DNA of 64,000 nucleotides from Ashinkailepas kermadecensis. Lineage: Eukaryota > Arthropoda > Thecostraca > Neolepadidae. A program made the translations under genes and the position numbers. The DNA is taken from positions 10,001-74,000 of the forward strand of contig JAOTOM010002711.1 of the NCBI GenBank assembly GCA_034440615.1. Reading direction: 5' to 3'. The notes beneath the pieces are model-generated. The model searched no databases. It had not been told where the DNA came from and saw only the letters and a program-made list of their open reading frames with translations. Positions 34,301-45,772 of the stretch are shown here, one piece after another; the stretch's first letter is position 1, and every line of letters begins with the position of its first letter.

Positions 34301-37300
34301 CCCCAGCTGTTGCAGTGGCACTCCAACATATCTTAGGACACTCAGCAGTTCCTGGGGCGGCATCCCTGATTGGATCAGCATTCCAGCAATTGTATGGCAT
34401 CCTGGTCTTGTTAAAAAAAACACTCCTGTGCAATATAGGGACACCTAACCAGCAGTCATTAAGCATTCCATTCCGTCCAAGCAGTCATGGAGGCAACCTA
34501 GCCTGGTAGGATATCTAGTAGACAGAAGGGGAATCCAATCAGGGGTGGTACTTTTGCACAGTCGAACAGTGGGACATCTCTCAAAAACAGCGGCCGTAGA
34601 CTTCGATTGAAAATTGCCTATTACTAATCAGTACCTGCTTAGCTTTCAAATGGCATGCGTCTCTTCTTTTGAGCATTCAGAGCCGTTCCAACAAGTGATG
34701 AATTAAAATATAGACATCAAGGATTTTAAAATACATTTGCTGAAGTCCAAGCAGTTTGTATGCATGCAACGATTTAGTTTTTTTGGAACTAAATAACAGA
34801 TATTGATGATATTGCATGATAAATGGTAAATATATTTCCTGTATTCAATGGCATCTAATTGACTTTAACATTGGAGAGGTAAATGCTGAGTAGTCATACC
34901 TGCACGAGTGAGGGTGAGTTATCCCCTAGAAATTCATGTGTATAAGTTCTGTATGCGCCAGGGTATTGCTGTATATTTATCTGTATGTGCACATGCATCC
35001 ATGAACCAAATTCCACGTCAACAAGCACTGTTCGTGTACCCACCAAATGATGAGCAAGGAAAATGCAGAGCGTACCCCCACGTACTCAACATAATTATCT
35101 CCAGGCATGGAACACCCCACCGGAGAGAAGTGAGCATACCAGGTGAGGAGGCACCCCTTCGTTGCCGCCCATCCCCAAAATCATACCCTGGCCGACCCCT
35201 GCTCATGATCACATTAGCCGTGAGTTGGAGGTTTGGAAAGGGCTGGAAATTTGTCAAATTTGCTACATGGCATACAATTGGTCGTTCGGTCACTTCAGTT
35301 GGGATGATTATCCCGGAAAATTGTCCAACCAAAATAAAATGATTACGCAATCCTCAACTATGTTCCAGGATGAAATAATACATCCAGCAGCATGGCGACA
35401 TTAGTGGCGCAGGGAATACAACTCCACAGTTGTTGTCACAGTGCGTGCGATGAATTAGATGGATATTGTCAAGCATCGCACAAGAATCAACAATGAGGGT
35501 CGCTAAATTACCCTTTGCGTAAACATCCGTATTAGCCTTCTAATTGTACTTATTGGAAGGATGAATTATGCAATTATTCGCCTAAATTATCTTTTGATTA
35601 TTACCCAATGAATAATGTCATCGAAGTAAAAAAAAACATAGTAGATCCATTTATTGATAAATTGTATTGGGGAGGGGTCGGCCAGCACTCGAGCCCCTAT
35701 AAATCCTTCGACGATTTGACATTAGTGCACCACCAACAGCTTCTTGTGCGATGTCACTCAGCATATGACGCCATGGGATAAAGGGACAGGAAAGATAATT
35801 CCACAAGGGTAAAGGCACCTTCGCAAGGTTATGCTTAAAAAAACTTAGGTGGCCTCAAATCATGGCTAAGAAATTCCACTTCACGGACATCGAACATATA
35901 TGACACCACAAAACAGTACCCAGAACCCACCATGTAGGCGCAATGCAATCTTTACCTGTGTTGTGACTATCACATGCTGCTAACTGTTGTTATGCTGCCT
36001 TTTTAGCCATCCTTGTTTAATGATGCCATGCAATTCTTGTGGTGGGTGGGTGGAGTGCCATTTGGCAGTAATTTTGATATCTGGTGCTTTTCAAGTTCAT
36101 TGTTGTACATTGTGATCATTAATGGTAACTTGGTTGATAAATATGTGATGCCAGGTGTTCACAGTCATCGCCAAATAGCCCTTAACGTCAAACAGTGATG
36201 CGATAGCTGAAGGCGAACACGGCGCAACATCGATGGTAGGGCGATACATTTTGTTTTTATCAAGCTTGCTTTTATCACTATGCTTATATAAGGAATTTAA
36301 TAGCACGTCAGCTGTAGGGCAATGGCGCCCCCTCCCTCAACCCACCCTTGCCACCTGAGTGATCAGAAAAGTTATCAATTTCCATGGTCAGTGTCGATTA
36401 AGCTAACAAAATACTTCATTTTCGCGCATGCTTCTGGAACAGTTGTTCGCCCGCGCCCATCCCAGTGAAAACGGTTTTCAACAGGCTCCTGGCTTTTATG
36501 GCGGATTACGGTGAAGTTTGAAGACGGAAGAATATTACAGTTTGGATTTCTGAGCATGGTAGTGGTACTATACGACTATGAATACATGGTGCAACATATA
36601 GACAATTGGACACCGAATGAAACAAAGCATGCCAGCTTCAACTCACAGTTTTGTTGTATCCTTTGATTTTCGATGCAAGGAATATGAAGGGTTATAAATT
36701 AACCTGCGCATGTTAGTGTTGGTAGCCATGATGCTGGTGGCCGTGTACGCATTCTAATAAAAACAATTTTGAGCAGAGAAGGACTACTTTTAATTCTGTT
36801 CCACGATAATATGAACTGCTTGTGACTTTGGCTAAAGAGAAGAACTATCTTAGGCATCCAACAGTCACTGCTGCACCGCTGCTCCTTTGCAGTCGTCCAG
36901 CATCCCCTTTGGAGCGCACCCATGTCTCTGCCCTTATCGTAGTGAAATCCATGGGCCGGCGGAGGATATTTCAATGTCGGCTCCGCCGGAACCGACATCG
37001 AAAGACCCGAGAGGCACAGGTGGACCATCAGTGACATGCAAAATAATACTTCAGGCAATTAGTATAGTTGCTTGTTTTATGTTGTTTAGCTACAACGTCT
37101 GTATTCATGCAAACATGACTGAGGTTGTAGGAGGAATACAAATAAATTATCACGGCTATTCAAGGAATTGTTGGTACAATTGTCGCACCATGGATGGATT
37201 GGTGCATGTTCTTAGCTAACATCCGAGGCGCAACAGAGACACGTATACTTGTTGCTTGGGTGCATCGCCTAACTACAAGTTCATCTGTTTACTTGAACAT

Positions 37301-37519
37301 CAAACATAATACCTACTTAGTCCGTTAATATTATGCTTATGTCAAGCATTCCCAAAATATACCCCAAAATGGGGGCAATGGTTAATCTTCACAATTTGTT
37401 TCTAAAGGTGAAACCGGAAAATACGTTCATGGTAGTTATAGTAGCACACAGTTAACGAAGCACCACTAATATACCATTGATTATATTCTCGAACGACTTA
37501 GCCATTTGATCTACCATCA
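34301..37519. other. 3.2 kb without a supportable gene
   Basis: Several unsupported frames occur: 34908-35342 (plus, 144 codons), 36699-37058 (minus, 119) and 36887-37219 (plus, 110). The last contains an internal ATG at about 36972, giving MSAPPEPTSKDPRGTGG, a serine/proline-rich start followed by a hydrophobic segment near 37040-37095. It could be an exon but has no homologue I recognise. No tandem array is present. Region 36020-36280 is plain AT-rich sequence. Confidence 0.4.
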
Positions 37520-38250
37520 CGGGCTTCATAAACGCTGAAGACGCTCTTCAAAGCGTACTTTTTCACATTGTCGAAAAGTTCAAACTACCGGGCCTCACCC
37601 TATCCGTAGATGATCAGTCACTGGCACATACATTCGTCCCTATCGCACGCCAAAGCCTTATTTTGCATCGATTGCAAGACAATCGAGAAAGTAAAAGATT
37701 TCAAGTTTTTAAGAGTTGTATGAACTGGTAAATGAGTTCCAGTACGCACGTGGGCACTTCTCAGCACACCATAGCATACCATGGCACACTACAAGTATCT
37801 TAGCAGACATGGACATTCCAACCGTACAATTCAGCAGCACTGACAAATGATCTCGCTCCCACGTCACAGCACCCGACAGTGGAAATCCACCGGCACAGCG
37901 ATGCTTTAGACGGGACAGAAACGGCGAGAACCGAGTTGCACGCAAACTCGGTACATTTAACATCCCAACTGCGACGACTAGCAGACTGCAACCTCACTCT
38001 GCCAGCCACAACAACTCGACCGCCCAACAGGCATTTCTAGACCCAGTCAGCCATTGGCTAAGTAGTTGAATGCAGATAGGATGAAAGACATCACGTCTGC
38101 CAAAAACCTTGCCACTTATTACGAGGACGTTGCGAACAGCAGCCATAAACCATTTATATTTCCGGATGGAGCCAAACGCAATCATAAAGTAAGTATCGGC
38201 ATCATTGGCTCAGATATCGCGCTTTCCAATGGTTTCCCAGACAAAAAGTA
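37520..38250 (+). other. Decayed coding-like tract of unknown origin
   Basis: Three successive plus-strand open stretches in different frames look protein-like. About 37529-37732 contains FINAEDALQSVLFHIVEKFK and ends at a TAA. About 37805-38060 contains CFRRDRNGENRVARKLG. And 38081-38251 (MKDITSAKNLATYYEDV, KPFIFPDGAKRNHKV) ends in TAA. The interruptions and shifting frames suggest a broken gene or mobile element. I recognise no family. Confidence 0.3.
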
Positions 38251-38350
38251 AACCTTTTCCGCGGATGAAATGGTCATCCCGGCCGCTGTTTGGTTCACAT
38301 CAGGCACAGAAAGACGAATGTAGTCATCCGCTCTGACTCAGAATCTGCCC

Positions 38351-39252
38351 TTCAGACGGCCAGCAACACCAGAGTCTGCTACCATCGTGTAACCGATCAC
38401 ATCGGACGGCCAGCAACACCAGAGTCTGCTGCCATCTTGCAACCGATCACATCCGACGGCCAGCAACACCAGAGTCTGCTGCCATCGTGTAACCGATCAC
38501 ATCCGACGGCCAGCAACACCAGAGTCTACTACCATCGTGTAACCGATCACATCGGACGGCCAGCAACACCAGAGTCTGCTGCCATCGTGTAACCGATCAC
38601 ATCGGACGGCCAGCAACACCAGAGTCTGCTGCCATCGTGTAACCGATCACATCGGACGGCCAGCAACACCAGAGTCTGCTGCCATCGTGTAACCAATCAC
38701 ATCGGACGGCCAGCAACACCAGAGTCTGCTGCCATCGTGTAACCGATCACATCCGACGGCCAGCAACACCAGAGTCTGCTGCCATCGTGCAACCGATCAC
38801 ATCCGACGGCCAGCAACACCAGAGTCTGCTGCCATCGTGTAACCGATCACATCCGACGGCCAGCAACACCAGAGTCTACTACCATCGTGTAACCGATCAC
38901 ATCGGACGGCCAGCAACACCAGAGTCTGCTACCATCGTGTAACCGATCACATCGGACGGCCAGCAACACCAGAGTCTGCTGCCATCGTGTAACCAATCAC
39001 ATCGGACGGCCAGCAACACCAGAGTCTGCTGCCATCGTGTAACCGATCACATCCGACGGCCACCAACACCAGAGTCTGCTGCCATCGTGTAACCGATCAC
39101 ATCCGACGGCCAGCAACACCAGAGTCTGCTGCCATCGTGTAACCCATCACATCCGACGGCCAGCAACACCAGAGTCTGCTGCCATCGTGTAACCGATCAC
39201 ATCGGACGGCCAGCAACACCAGAGTCTGCTGCCATCGTGTAACCGATCACAT
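38351..39252. repeat. 50-bp minisatellite, 18 copies
   Basis: The unit is ATCGGACGGCCAGCAACACC then AGAGTCTGCTGCCATCGTGT then AACCGATCAC. It is in perfect register from 38351 to 39252 with no length changes. Diagnostic variants (ATCCGAC versus ATCGGAC, CTACTACC, AACCAATC, GTGCAACC) recur in ordered blocks, showing duplication of 6-7 units (300-350 bp). Confidence 0.96.
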
Positions 39253-39303
39253 CCTGCGAGAGCTCCACTTGATTTCAAAAGAATTATACACGCTATGAAA
39301 TCG

Positions 39304-39420
39304 AAGGTGACGTAGACAGACTAAGACCAATCTAAACTATCCTGAAGCGCTTAGTTTGCCTGAAAGGTGACGTAGATAGAATAAGACCACCCAACCTGCA
39401 CTCCGGTGCTTAGTTTCCGG
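39304..39420. repeat. 60-bp direct duplication
   Basis: AAGGTGACGTAGACAGACTA starts at 39304 and recurs at 39364 as AAGGTGACGTAGATAGAATA. Both end with GCTTAGTTTGCC or GCTTAGTTTCCG. About 75% alike. Confidence 0.75.
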
Positions 39421-39629
39421 CTCTACCCGAAATACATCCGGTGTATGTCCGGATTGAAGCTGCCAATGTCCGGCTTCTCAGATAATGGTGGATGTCGTCC
39501 TGTTCTGAATGGTCACCGATTTACCAAAGGTAACATGTCGGATACCATGGCAGTTGGCTCACGGCACGCTGGCTTTTGTGCCGCGGCTTCATTTTAGTTG
39601 AAGGCGAAGTCACGAATTCTGCCAACGAG

Positions 39630-40010
39630 CCCACCTGGGATGGCAAGGCGAGCGATGTGTCAACGGGCCCACCTCGGATGTGAAGGCGGGCGATATGTCA
39701 ACGGGTCCACCTCGGATGTGAAGACGGGCGATATGTCAACGGGCCCACCTCGGATGTGAAAGCGGGCGATATGTCAACGGGTCCACCTGGGATAGGATAG
39801 GAAGGCGGGCGATATGCCAACGGGTCCACCTGGAATGGGAAGGCGGGTGATATGCCAACGGGCCCACCTGGGATGGGAAGCCTAGCGATATGTCAACGGG
39901 CCCACCTGGGATGGGAAGCCTGGCGATATGTCAACGGGCCCACTTGGGATGAGGAGGCTGGCGATATGTCAACGGGCCCACCTGGGGAGAGTAGGCTGGC
40001 GATATGCCCT
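39630..40010. repeat. 38-bp minisatellite, about 10 copies
   Basis: The unit is CGGGCCCACCTGGGATG followed by GGAAGGCGGGCGATATGTCAA. Early copies carry TCGGATGTGAAGGC, later ones GGGATGGGAAGCCTGGC, so the array has two sub-families arranged in order along its length. Confidence 0.9.
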
Positions 40011-40329
40011 CGGCAGGCGAAGGTTGAACCGATCACTCTGGCTTCCTGTGCCCTTCCTGTTTTATTGCAAGTATTTCAAGGCGGCTATATAATCCAGCAT
40101 AAACCATGCTGAAGACCATCTAAGATCCTTGCCATTGATAGCGTGTGCCTGCAAAGACACGTCGGGTGACTGGCTGTACACCTCTGGCTGTAGACCTCAC
40201 GGTGCCGTGGCGCCATTGGGTGACATCAATTTGCAGGCTCCCGTATCTGAGCGTATGTACTGGAGACGGCTACAAAGACGAAGCAGAACATACCGAACTT
40301 GCCTAGCCACCAGCCGGCCGGACAGGCGT
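40011..40329. other. No gene recognised
   Basis: A short stretch between two arrays with frames under 75 codons and no domain. Confidence 0.45.
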
Positions 40330-40965
40330 AGTGGGAGCCTCTGGTAGGCCGACATAGTGGGAACCTCTGGCAGACTGGGCACAGTGGGAGCCTCTGACAG
40401 GCCGGGTATAGTGGAAGCCTCTGGCAGGCCTGGCGCAATGGAATCCTCTGGCAGGCCTGGCGTAGTGGAAGCCTCTGGCAGGTCTGGCGCAATGGAAGCC
40501 TCTGGCAGGCCGCGCATAGTGGAAGCCTCTGACAGGCTGGGGATAATGGAAGCCTCTGATACGCCGGGCATAGTGGAAACCGGGCATAGTATGAGTTTCT
40601 GGCAGGCTGGACGTCAGTGAAGCCTCTGGCGAGCCGGGCACAGTGGGAGCCTCTGGTAGGCCGACATAGTGGGAACCTCTGGCAGACTGGGCACAGTGGG
40701 AGCCTCTAGCAGGCAGGGTATAGTGGAAGCTTCTGGTCGGCCGGGCATAGTAGAAGCCTCTGGTCGGCCGGGCATAGTGGAAGCCTCTGCCGGGCCGCAC
40801 ATAGTGGAAGCCTCTGCCGGGGCCGGACAGAACTGGTCCCATGACGTCTAGCAGGCAGGGTATAGTGGAAGCCTCTGGTCGGCCGGGCATAGTGGAAGCC
40901 TCTGCCGGGCCGCACATAGTAGAAGCCTCTGCCGGGGCCGGACAGAACTGGTCCCATGACGTTAA
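40330..40965. repeat. 27-bp minisatellite with nested duplications
   Basis: The unit is GCCTCTGGCAGGCCGGGCATAGTGGAA-like (27 bp, shown here by its core GGCCGGGCATAGTGGAAGCC), about 23 copies. The tract at 40335-40393 recurs at 40649-40707 almost exactly. A larger block ending GGACAGAACTGGTCCCATGAC occurs at about 40707-40847 and again at 40848-40963. The multiple-of-three period keeps a minus frame of 224 codons open (40303-40977), reading ASTMPGRPE-type 9-residue repeats. It has no signal peptide, domain or start context that would make it a gene. Confidence 0.92.
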
Positions 40966-41559
40966 TGTGCCGGGCAAAGCTGTTTATAAATCTGACATTG
41001 AGATTGTTGTGATGATGCAGCTCTGAGTCCTCAGAATGTTCCGGTCATACTGCAGCTTCTGCCTCGGCACGAATGGACTAATCTCAGAATGTCTATGAAT
41101 TAGAAACGTGTCCAAAAACTTTCTGAAAGTATTATCAAAACGATTTGGATTGGTTACAATACAGACGTAAGTCCATTCAATCGACTAAGTTATTGCCAAA
41201 TTCATCGAAGCAATTCAGAACTGAACAAAAAAGACTCCGGTATTAGTGCCACGGGAAGCTTCGCGAAAACAGCTATTATTCTCCGGCATTGAACAATACC
41301 GCATCATATATATTGACATCGGTATGTGATCTGACACACTGACCGATCTGCCTCTCGTCGCGAGCTGCTGATAGCAGCCATATACGTCCGAATAGCCCAC
41401 TCAGATGGTCACCACAAACTCTGAACGCCGGCAAGATGGAGCATAATCTCACCTTCGGAGCTATTTCGGGCTTTCGGACCGACCTTTATAGCAGATCGTG
41501 TCGTTCCATTGAAATGTGAACCTTAAAAGTGGCGGTGCATTTAATGAACGGCCACATGC
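40966..41559. other. No gene recognised
   Basis: Only short frames occur, and there is no array. Confidence 0.45.
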
Positions 41560-41840
41560 GGCCCGTCCTACCAGCGCCGGCCGGACGCACCGCCGCCAGG
41601 GGTATATTTAGCCGGCAATCATTATCGCCGAGATACTGTGCGATTGCTCGGTGAGCGGCCTACCCAACGGGCGGGATTCGGAGCGCGGCCGGGCGAAATC
41701 GCTCTCAGTCTGAGGAATATCCGCTGCCCGACACTATTGCTAGCGAGGCAGGGACTGCCAGCTACCTAGCGGCGCTGCGTGAGCGCCATTTTCAACGACG
41801 AGCGGCGATACCAGCAGGGGATTTCAGCGATCATTATGTG
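41560..41840. promoter_or_regulatory. CpG-rich island with TATA-like box
   Basis: About 280 bp dense in CG (GCGCCGGCCGGACG, GAGCGCGGCCGGGCG) in otherwise mixed DNA, with GGGTATATTTAG at about 41601-41612. The composition is like a promoter or first exon. No open frame with a recognisable protein follows, so a promoter is only one explanation. Confidence 0.3.
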
Positions 41841-42604
41841 CTGCCCACGATAATGGGTCCGGATTGGCACTGGCCCACCCAGCTGGTGATTTTATGGGGA
41901 TGGTGTGAAGCTTTGCCCGCGAAGAGGAGGAGACCATCACGCACACAGAACAGATTACAAATTACTGTTCAGAAAGTTGCATACAATTTCCACATGACTG
42001 CTTGAGAACAAAAATATCTGCGCTACGTCGGATCACTGACCCGTGAGTCCACCTTTCAGAAACGATGCTGCATTTTTATAGAGACTCAGAAATCCTGCAT
42101 AGCAGGGGGATCATGTCGCCCTCCGTTCAGGTATCTGTGTCTTGATTTACATTGAAATTGCTCAAGAGGAGCATAGAGGTAAAGGTAGGAGGGAAGGTCG
42201 TTTACAGGGTCAAATATAGTCCAGTATTCCGATGCACAGATGGCACCTCATATTCTGACGGTCAGATCCTGTTTTACCGCTCAGTTTCAACACCCCAGTC
42301 ACCTGACTGACATTGGCTTTTGCTCCTGGTGGCTAGCAATCGCTTCTTCTTTTATACCCATGCTGGTAGCAATCACGGACCCGAATGGGAGTGATTCATG
42401 ATCAGGATGATGCACTGGAGACTAATTAGGTACTGCCTTAATTGACCAATCATAACACTCCATCCTTTTTATCGTCCTGTTCCCAATGGTATGGATACCA
42501 ATTTCCGCAATACGCTTCCGCCGCTGCCCTATTGTACACGACGGGGAAGAACGCTGCTGGGGGCTAAAATATTGCGCTTTGCGCCGCATTATTTCACGTC
42601 CAAC
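41841..42604. other. No gene recognised
   Basis: Unique sequence with short frames only. It leads into the degenerate CTATTG array. Confidence 0.45.
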
Positions 42605-42910
42605 TCCCTGCAGGACACCAATTGTTGGCTATTGCATCCTATTGTTGGCTATTTTGTCCTATTGTTCGCTATTGTTCCCAATTGTTCGCTGTCGTGTCCT
42701 ATTCTTTGCTATTTTGTCCTATCGTTGGCCACTGTGTCTAATTGTTGGCCATTGTGTCCCATTGTTGGATATTGTGTGCTATTGTTGACTATTGTGCCCT
42801 ATTGCTGGCTATTGTGCCCTGATGCTGGCTATTGTAGCACATTGCTGACATAGCCTATTGCTGCCCGTCGATCCTATTGCTGGCTATTGTGTCCCATGTG
42901 CTAGACTTGT
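42605..42910. repeat. CTATTGTTGG-type short-period repeat
   Basis: About 17 copies of a module GGCTATTGTGTCCTATTGTT with 15-20 bp spacing and much variation (GTTCGC, GCTGGC, GTTGGA). Two frames (42486-42788 and 42491-42853) are open through it as short peptide repeats and are not considered genes. Confidence 0.8.
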
Positions 42911-43367
42911 GTCCTATTTGCTGGAATTGTGATCCGTGTCTAGTATGGCCCCATCTATAGCCTATCCCATACATAGGCATGGCGTCCTAGACGGAACATT
43001 TTCCCAAACAAGTACATTTCATGAACAAATTTGTAGTGATCCTTGTCACCTTTATTGGTATTTTCGTCAACTTCAAATGGATACCTGGAGACTGGTCAGG
43101 CAAGCACGTCGCCAATACAGCTACATTCCGTGATCTTTTAAAGCGTCACTGTAAAAGGGATCATTAGTAGGATGTCACAAGCTGCTCCGCATCCTGACCA
43201 CTTGCACATCCACATTGCACACGTGCGTGTTTTTCCTCACATCGTGCCGCTGCTATTTGGCGCTGGTGTGACATCTGTGTGACCTGTTGGACAGCTGCCG
43301 CCACCTCCCAGTCTGCTGCCGACTGACACGTGCTGTGCACGTACCTTCTCACTTCCGGGTCAAGCAG
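42911..43367. other. No gene recognised
   Basis: Moderately GC-rich at the right end. A pyrimidine-rich tract followed by CAG at 43342-43367 is the putative splice acceptor for the next feature. Confidence 0.4.
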
Positions 43368-44192
43368 CTAACGGTGTGAACACGGGCTACATCGCCGGCT
43401 GCCCTGCCAGCGGCCCGCACAACAAACTCGGTGGGTATGCAGAGGAGGTGATGCAACAGGGTCACGTCATGCTGTCGCTGAGTGAAGACATGTGCAGGGG
43501 CAATGTCACTGCCAGTTGGAAATTGTGCAACAGTGTGATTGCAAGTCCGCTGTGCATTATCCGTGTCATAAGATTTACCTTAATTCGAATTACTTGCAAA
43601 ATGACAAACTTGTGCAAAGCTGCATAAGCGTAAATATCCATCGTTTTGTGCGGCTCCAGTTTTAGTTCGCTGGAGCAATGAGACCAACAGGCAATGCTGG
43701 TTGATAGCGGTTGACGAGCCTTGCTGTGACGATGTGGTTGGTGTTATCTTCGTCTTTAGGTGCTGCGAAACTGACCGCTGACCAAAGATGTCATGCAGGA
43801 CTAGGTTTCCCTTTATCTGATCTTGGTCTCCGTGTGATCTTGGTGAGACAAGCCACCGGTCGCCTGACTAAACGGTCACTCTGACGACCATCTGACTCTA
43901 AGTGTCTGGTGCGTGGCTGATGACCCGACCTCTGACACTTCACCTGCCACCAGGTAACACACCTGTGACCCGACGCAGTCTCGGTGACCTCTGCACGGGT
44001 CTGATGCTGGCCGGCGCCGTGACCAACTGGGGACAAGGGCTGGGCTGGGGGTGCGCGCAGGGCTGGGGCGGCCCAGCCTCCGCCTTCGAGCCCACCTACT
44101 GCTACGCAGACGTGGGCGCTGGTGTGGCCGACGCCGACTTTGACTGTGACGCCGACTTCGGCGATTTTGGTGGCGATTTTGGCGGCTTTTAG
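43368..44192 (+). CDS. Candidate last two exons of an unknown host gene
   Basis: Inferred exon 43368-43430 lies between an acceptor (TCACTTCCGGGTCAAGCAG) and a donor (CTCG then GTGGGT). Exon 43954-44192 follows an acceptor (CACTTCACCTGCCACCAG) and ends in TAG. Phases match: the first leaves one base, G, and the second starts GT, giving Gly at the junction. The exon codons end strongly in G or C, unlike the flanks. The first exon reads NTGYIAGCPASGPHNKLG. The last exon has a Gly/Trp-rich middle (GQGLGWGCAQGWGG), three Cys, and an acidic Phe/Gly tail (DFDCDADFGDFGGDFGGF). A polyadenylation signal lies about 260 bp downstream. I do not recognise the protein; it has no obvious membrane helix. Upstream exons were not found. 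The donor is weak, so the splice model is a hypothesis. Confidence 0.4.
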
Positions 44193-44452
44193 GCGCGCCG
44201 AGCCCGTCAGCGGGTGACGTCATCCTCCGTGCGTGAGACGGCGAATGGCGTGTCGCTGGTCGTCATTAGGCAGACACAGAACAACGGTCCGCCGGCGCTC
44301 CCCAGACCAAGCCGGCGCGCACTGTGGAGCAGCCTACACGAGCTGACCGGGTGCTCCCCCGCGCTGCCCAACCTAGCTGATGCAATGGCTCCGCGCGATT
44401 GCTCCACAACAACCAACTTCGTCCTAGCTGTTACCAACCTATCGTCCGCGGC

Positions 44453-44458
44453 AATAAA
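44453..44458 (+). promoter_or_regulatory. AATAAA polyadenylation signal
   Basis: Canonical AATAAA about 260 bp after the TAG of the candidate last exon, followed by TTCTAAGC and a T/G-containing stretch. It fits a short 3' UTR, but the hexamer alone is common by chance. Confidence 0.35.
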
Positions 44459-44639
44459 CTTCTAAGCTTATCTGACCACCGTTGCCTTCCCAGATACTGT
44501 CAGTAGCTATCTATCACCGTGCCGAAACTCCTTTGCATCCACCGTCGAACGTGCACAGCTGTCTCCTGGGTGCAAAATATCCCAATTTGGGTTGACGCAC
44601 CCTAAAACCCTAATAATCAATTAATTCAATCACAGCTGT

Positions 44640-45330
44640 CCCCGTCCAGACCGATCTCGCGTCCGCCGCACGGTTCTGCCGTCCGGTCGCCATGTGCTCC
44701 GTCTTCCTCCATCCACCATCCATCATCCACCATCCACCATCCACCGTCGTTGGCCGGTCCGGCCCGCGACCCCGCCCTTCGCGCCGACCTGACGCCGTGT
44801 ACATGGCTGTGCGTGCCGACGGCCGCGCCTCGCAGGCGGCTCAATCAATAGACGACGACGGCCGTCTGTTTGCTCGCGGTCGTGCTGCGGCCCTCTCGAC
44901 CGGCTGTAGAAACAAGGCCATTATCCTCCGAACAGCGGAGGACGCGGCAGCCGCCGCTGTTTTTGGCCGCGCTGGCGTGACCGAGGAGCGGCGTAGGCGG
45001 CACTGGCGGCGTGCCACCTCAGCGCCGCCAGTCGATGCGCTGCTGCTCGACGGCAGGCTGCGATTGCGACGGTCGAACCGGCGCGGCTCGGAAGGCTCGG
45101 TGGGGAGGGGTGGAAGGCAGAAGGCACCGGGTGGATGCCGTCAGCACGCGCGGTGGAGACACCGGCCAGGTGCGCCGGGTCGGTGCTGCTCACCGCGCAC
45201 GTGTGCCGAGACAGCCTGTGACGTGACGCGCCGTGACGTGACGCGTCGCGACACCGCCGGAAGCCACGTGTCGCCGGATTTCCGGCTGTTTGTCGGTATC
45301 CGACGCTGCAGACTGAATACGGCCTGAGGC
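44640..45330. promoter_or_regulatory. CpG-rich region, candidate promoter
   Basis: About 690 bp, CG-dense (GACGACGACGGCCG, CGCGGCAGCCGCC), preceded by a short CCATCCATC-type microsatellite at 44710-44750. Frames are open on both strands (plus 44692-45327, minus 44921-45820), as expected for GC-rich DNA where stops are rare; their peptides are Arg/Ala-rich and show no domain. It contains two CRE-like elements at 45218-45245. It may be the promoter of a gene beyond the window or simply CpG-rich DNA. Confidence 0.4.
45218..45245. promoter_or_regulatory. Tandem CRE-like sites
   Basis: GTGACGTGACGCG occurs at 45218-45230 and again at 45233-45245, 15 bp apart. Each contains TGACGTGA, one base from the CREB/ATF consensus TGACGTCA. 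Location inside a CpG-rich region is compatible with a regulatory role, which is inferred. Confidence 0.35.
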
Positions 45331-45374
45331 TGTGCTTGCTTGTTTGGTGTGTCGCGTGTTCGCTGGTCGACCTG

Positions 45375-45772
45375 GTCGTCGTTGTCGCATCTGTGCCACT
45401 GTTCGACGTCTGTGTGGTGGCAGTCAGCGGCTGGTGTGTGTTGTCGCATCTGTGCCACTGTTCGACGTCTGTGTGGTGGCAGTCAGCGGCTGGTGTGTGT
45501 TGTCGCGGTGTTTCGGTGGTGAGACGCTGTGTGGTGTAGTCAGCGGCTGGTGTGTGTTGTCGCGGTGTTTCGGTGGTGAGACGCTGTGTGGTGGCAGTCA
45601 GCGGCTGGTGTGTGTTGTCGCGGTGTTTCGGTGGTGAGACGCTGTGTGGTGTAGTCAGCGGCTGGTGTGTGTTGTCGCGGTGTTTCGGTGGTGAGACGCT
45701 GTGTGGTGTAGTCAGCGGCTGGTGTGTGTTGTCGCGGTGTTTCGGTGGTGAGACGCTGTGTGGTGGCAGACG
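45375..45772. repeat. 57-59-bp minisatellite with two unit types, 7 copies
   Basis: All units share CAGCGGCTGGTGTGTGTTGT (near 45425, 45482, 45541, 45599, 45655 and 45713). The first two are followed by CGCATCTGTGCCACTGTTCGAC and the rest by CGCGGTGTTTCGGTGGTGAG. The join GTGGCAGT or GTGGTGTAGT also alternates. Frames on both strands are by-products. Confidence 0.9.

Noticed and set aside
40303..40977. 224-codon minus-strand gene
   Set aside because: It is produced by the 27-bp array; there is no signal peptide, domain or flanking coding sequence.
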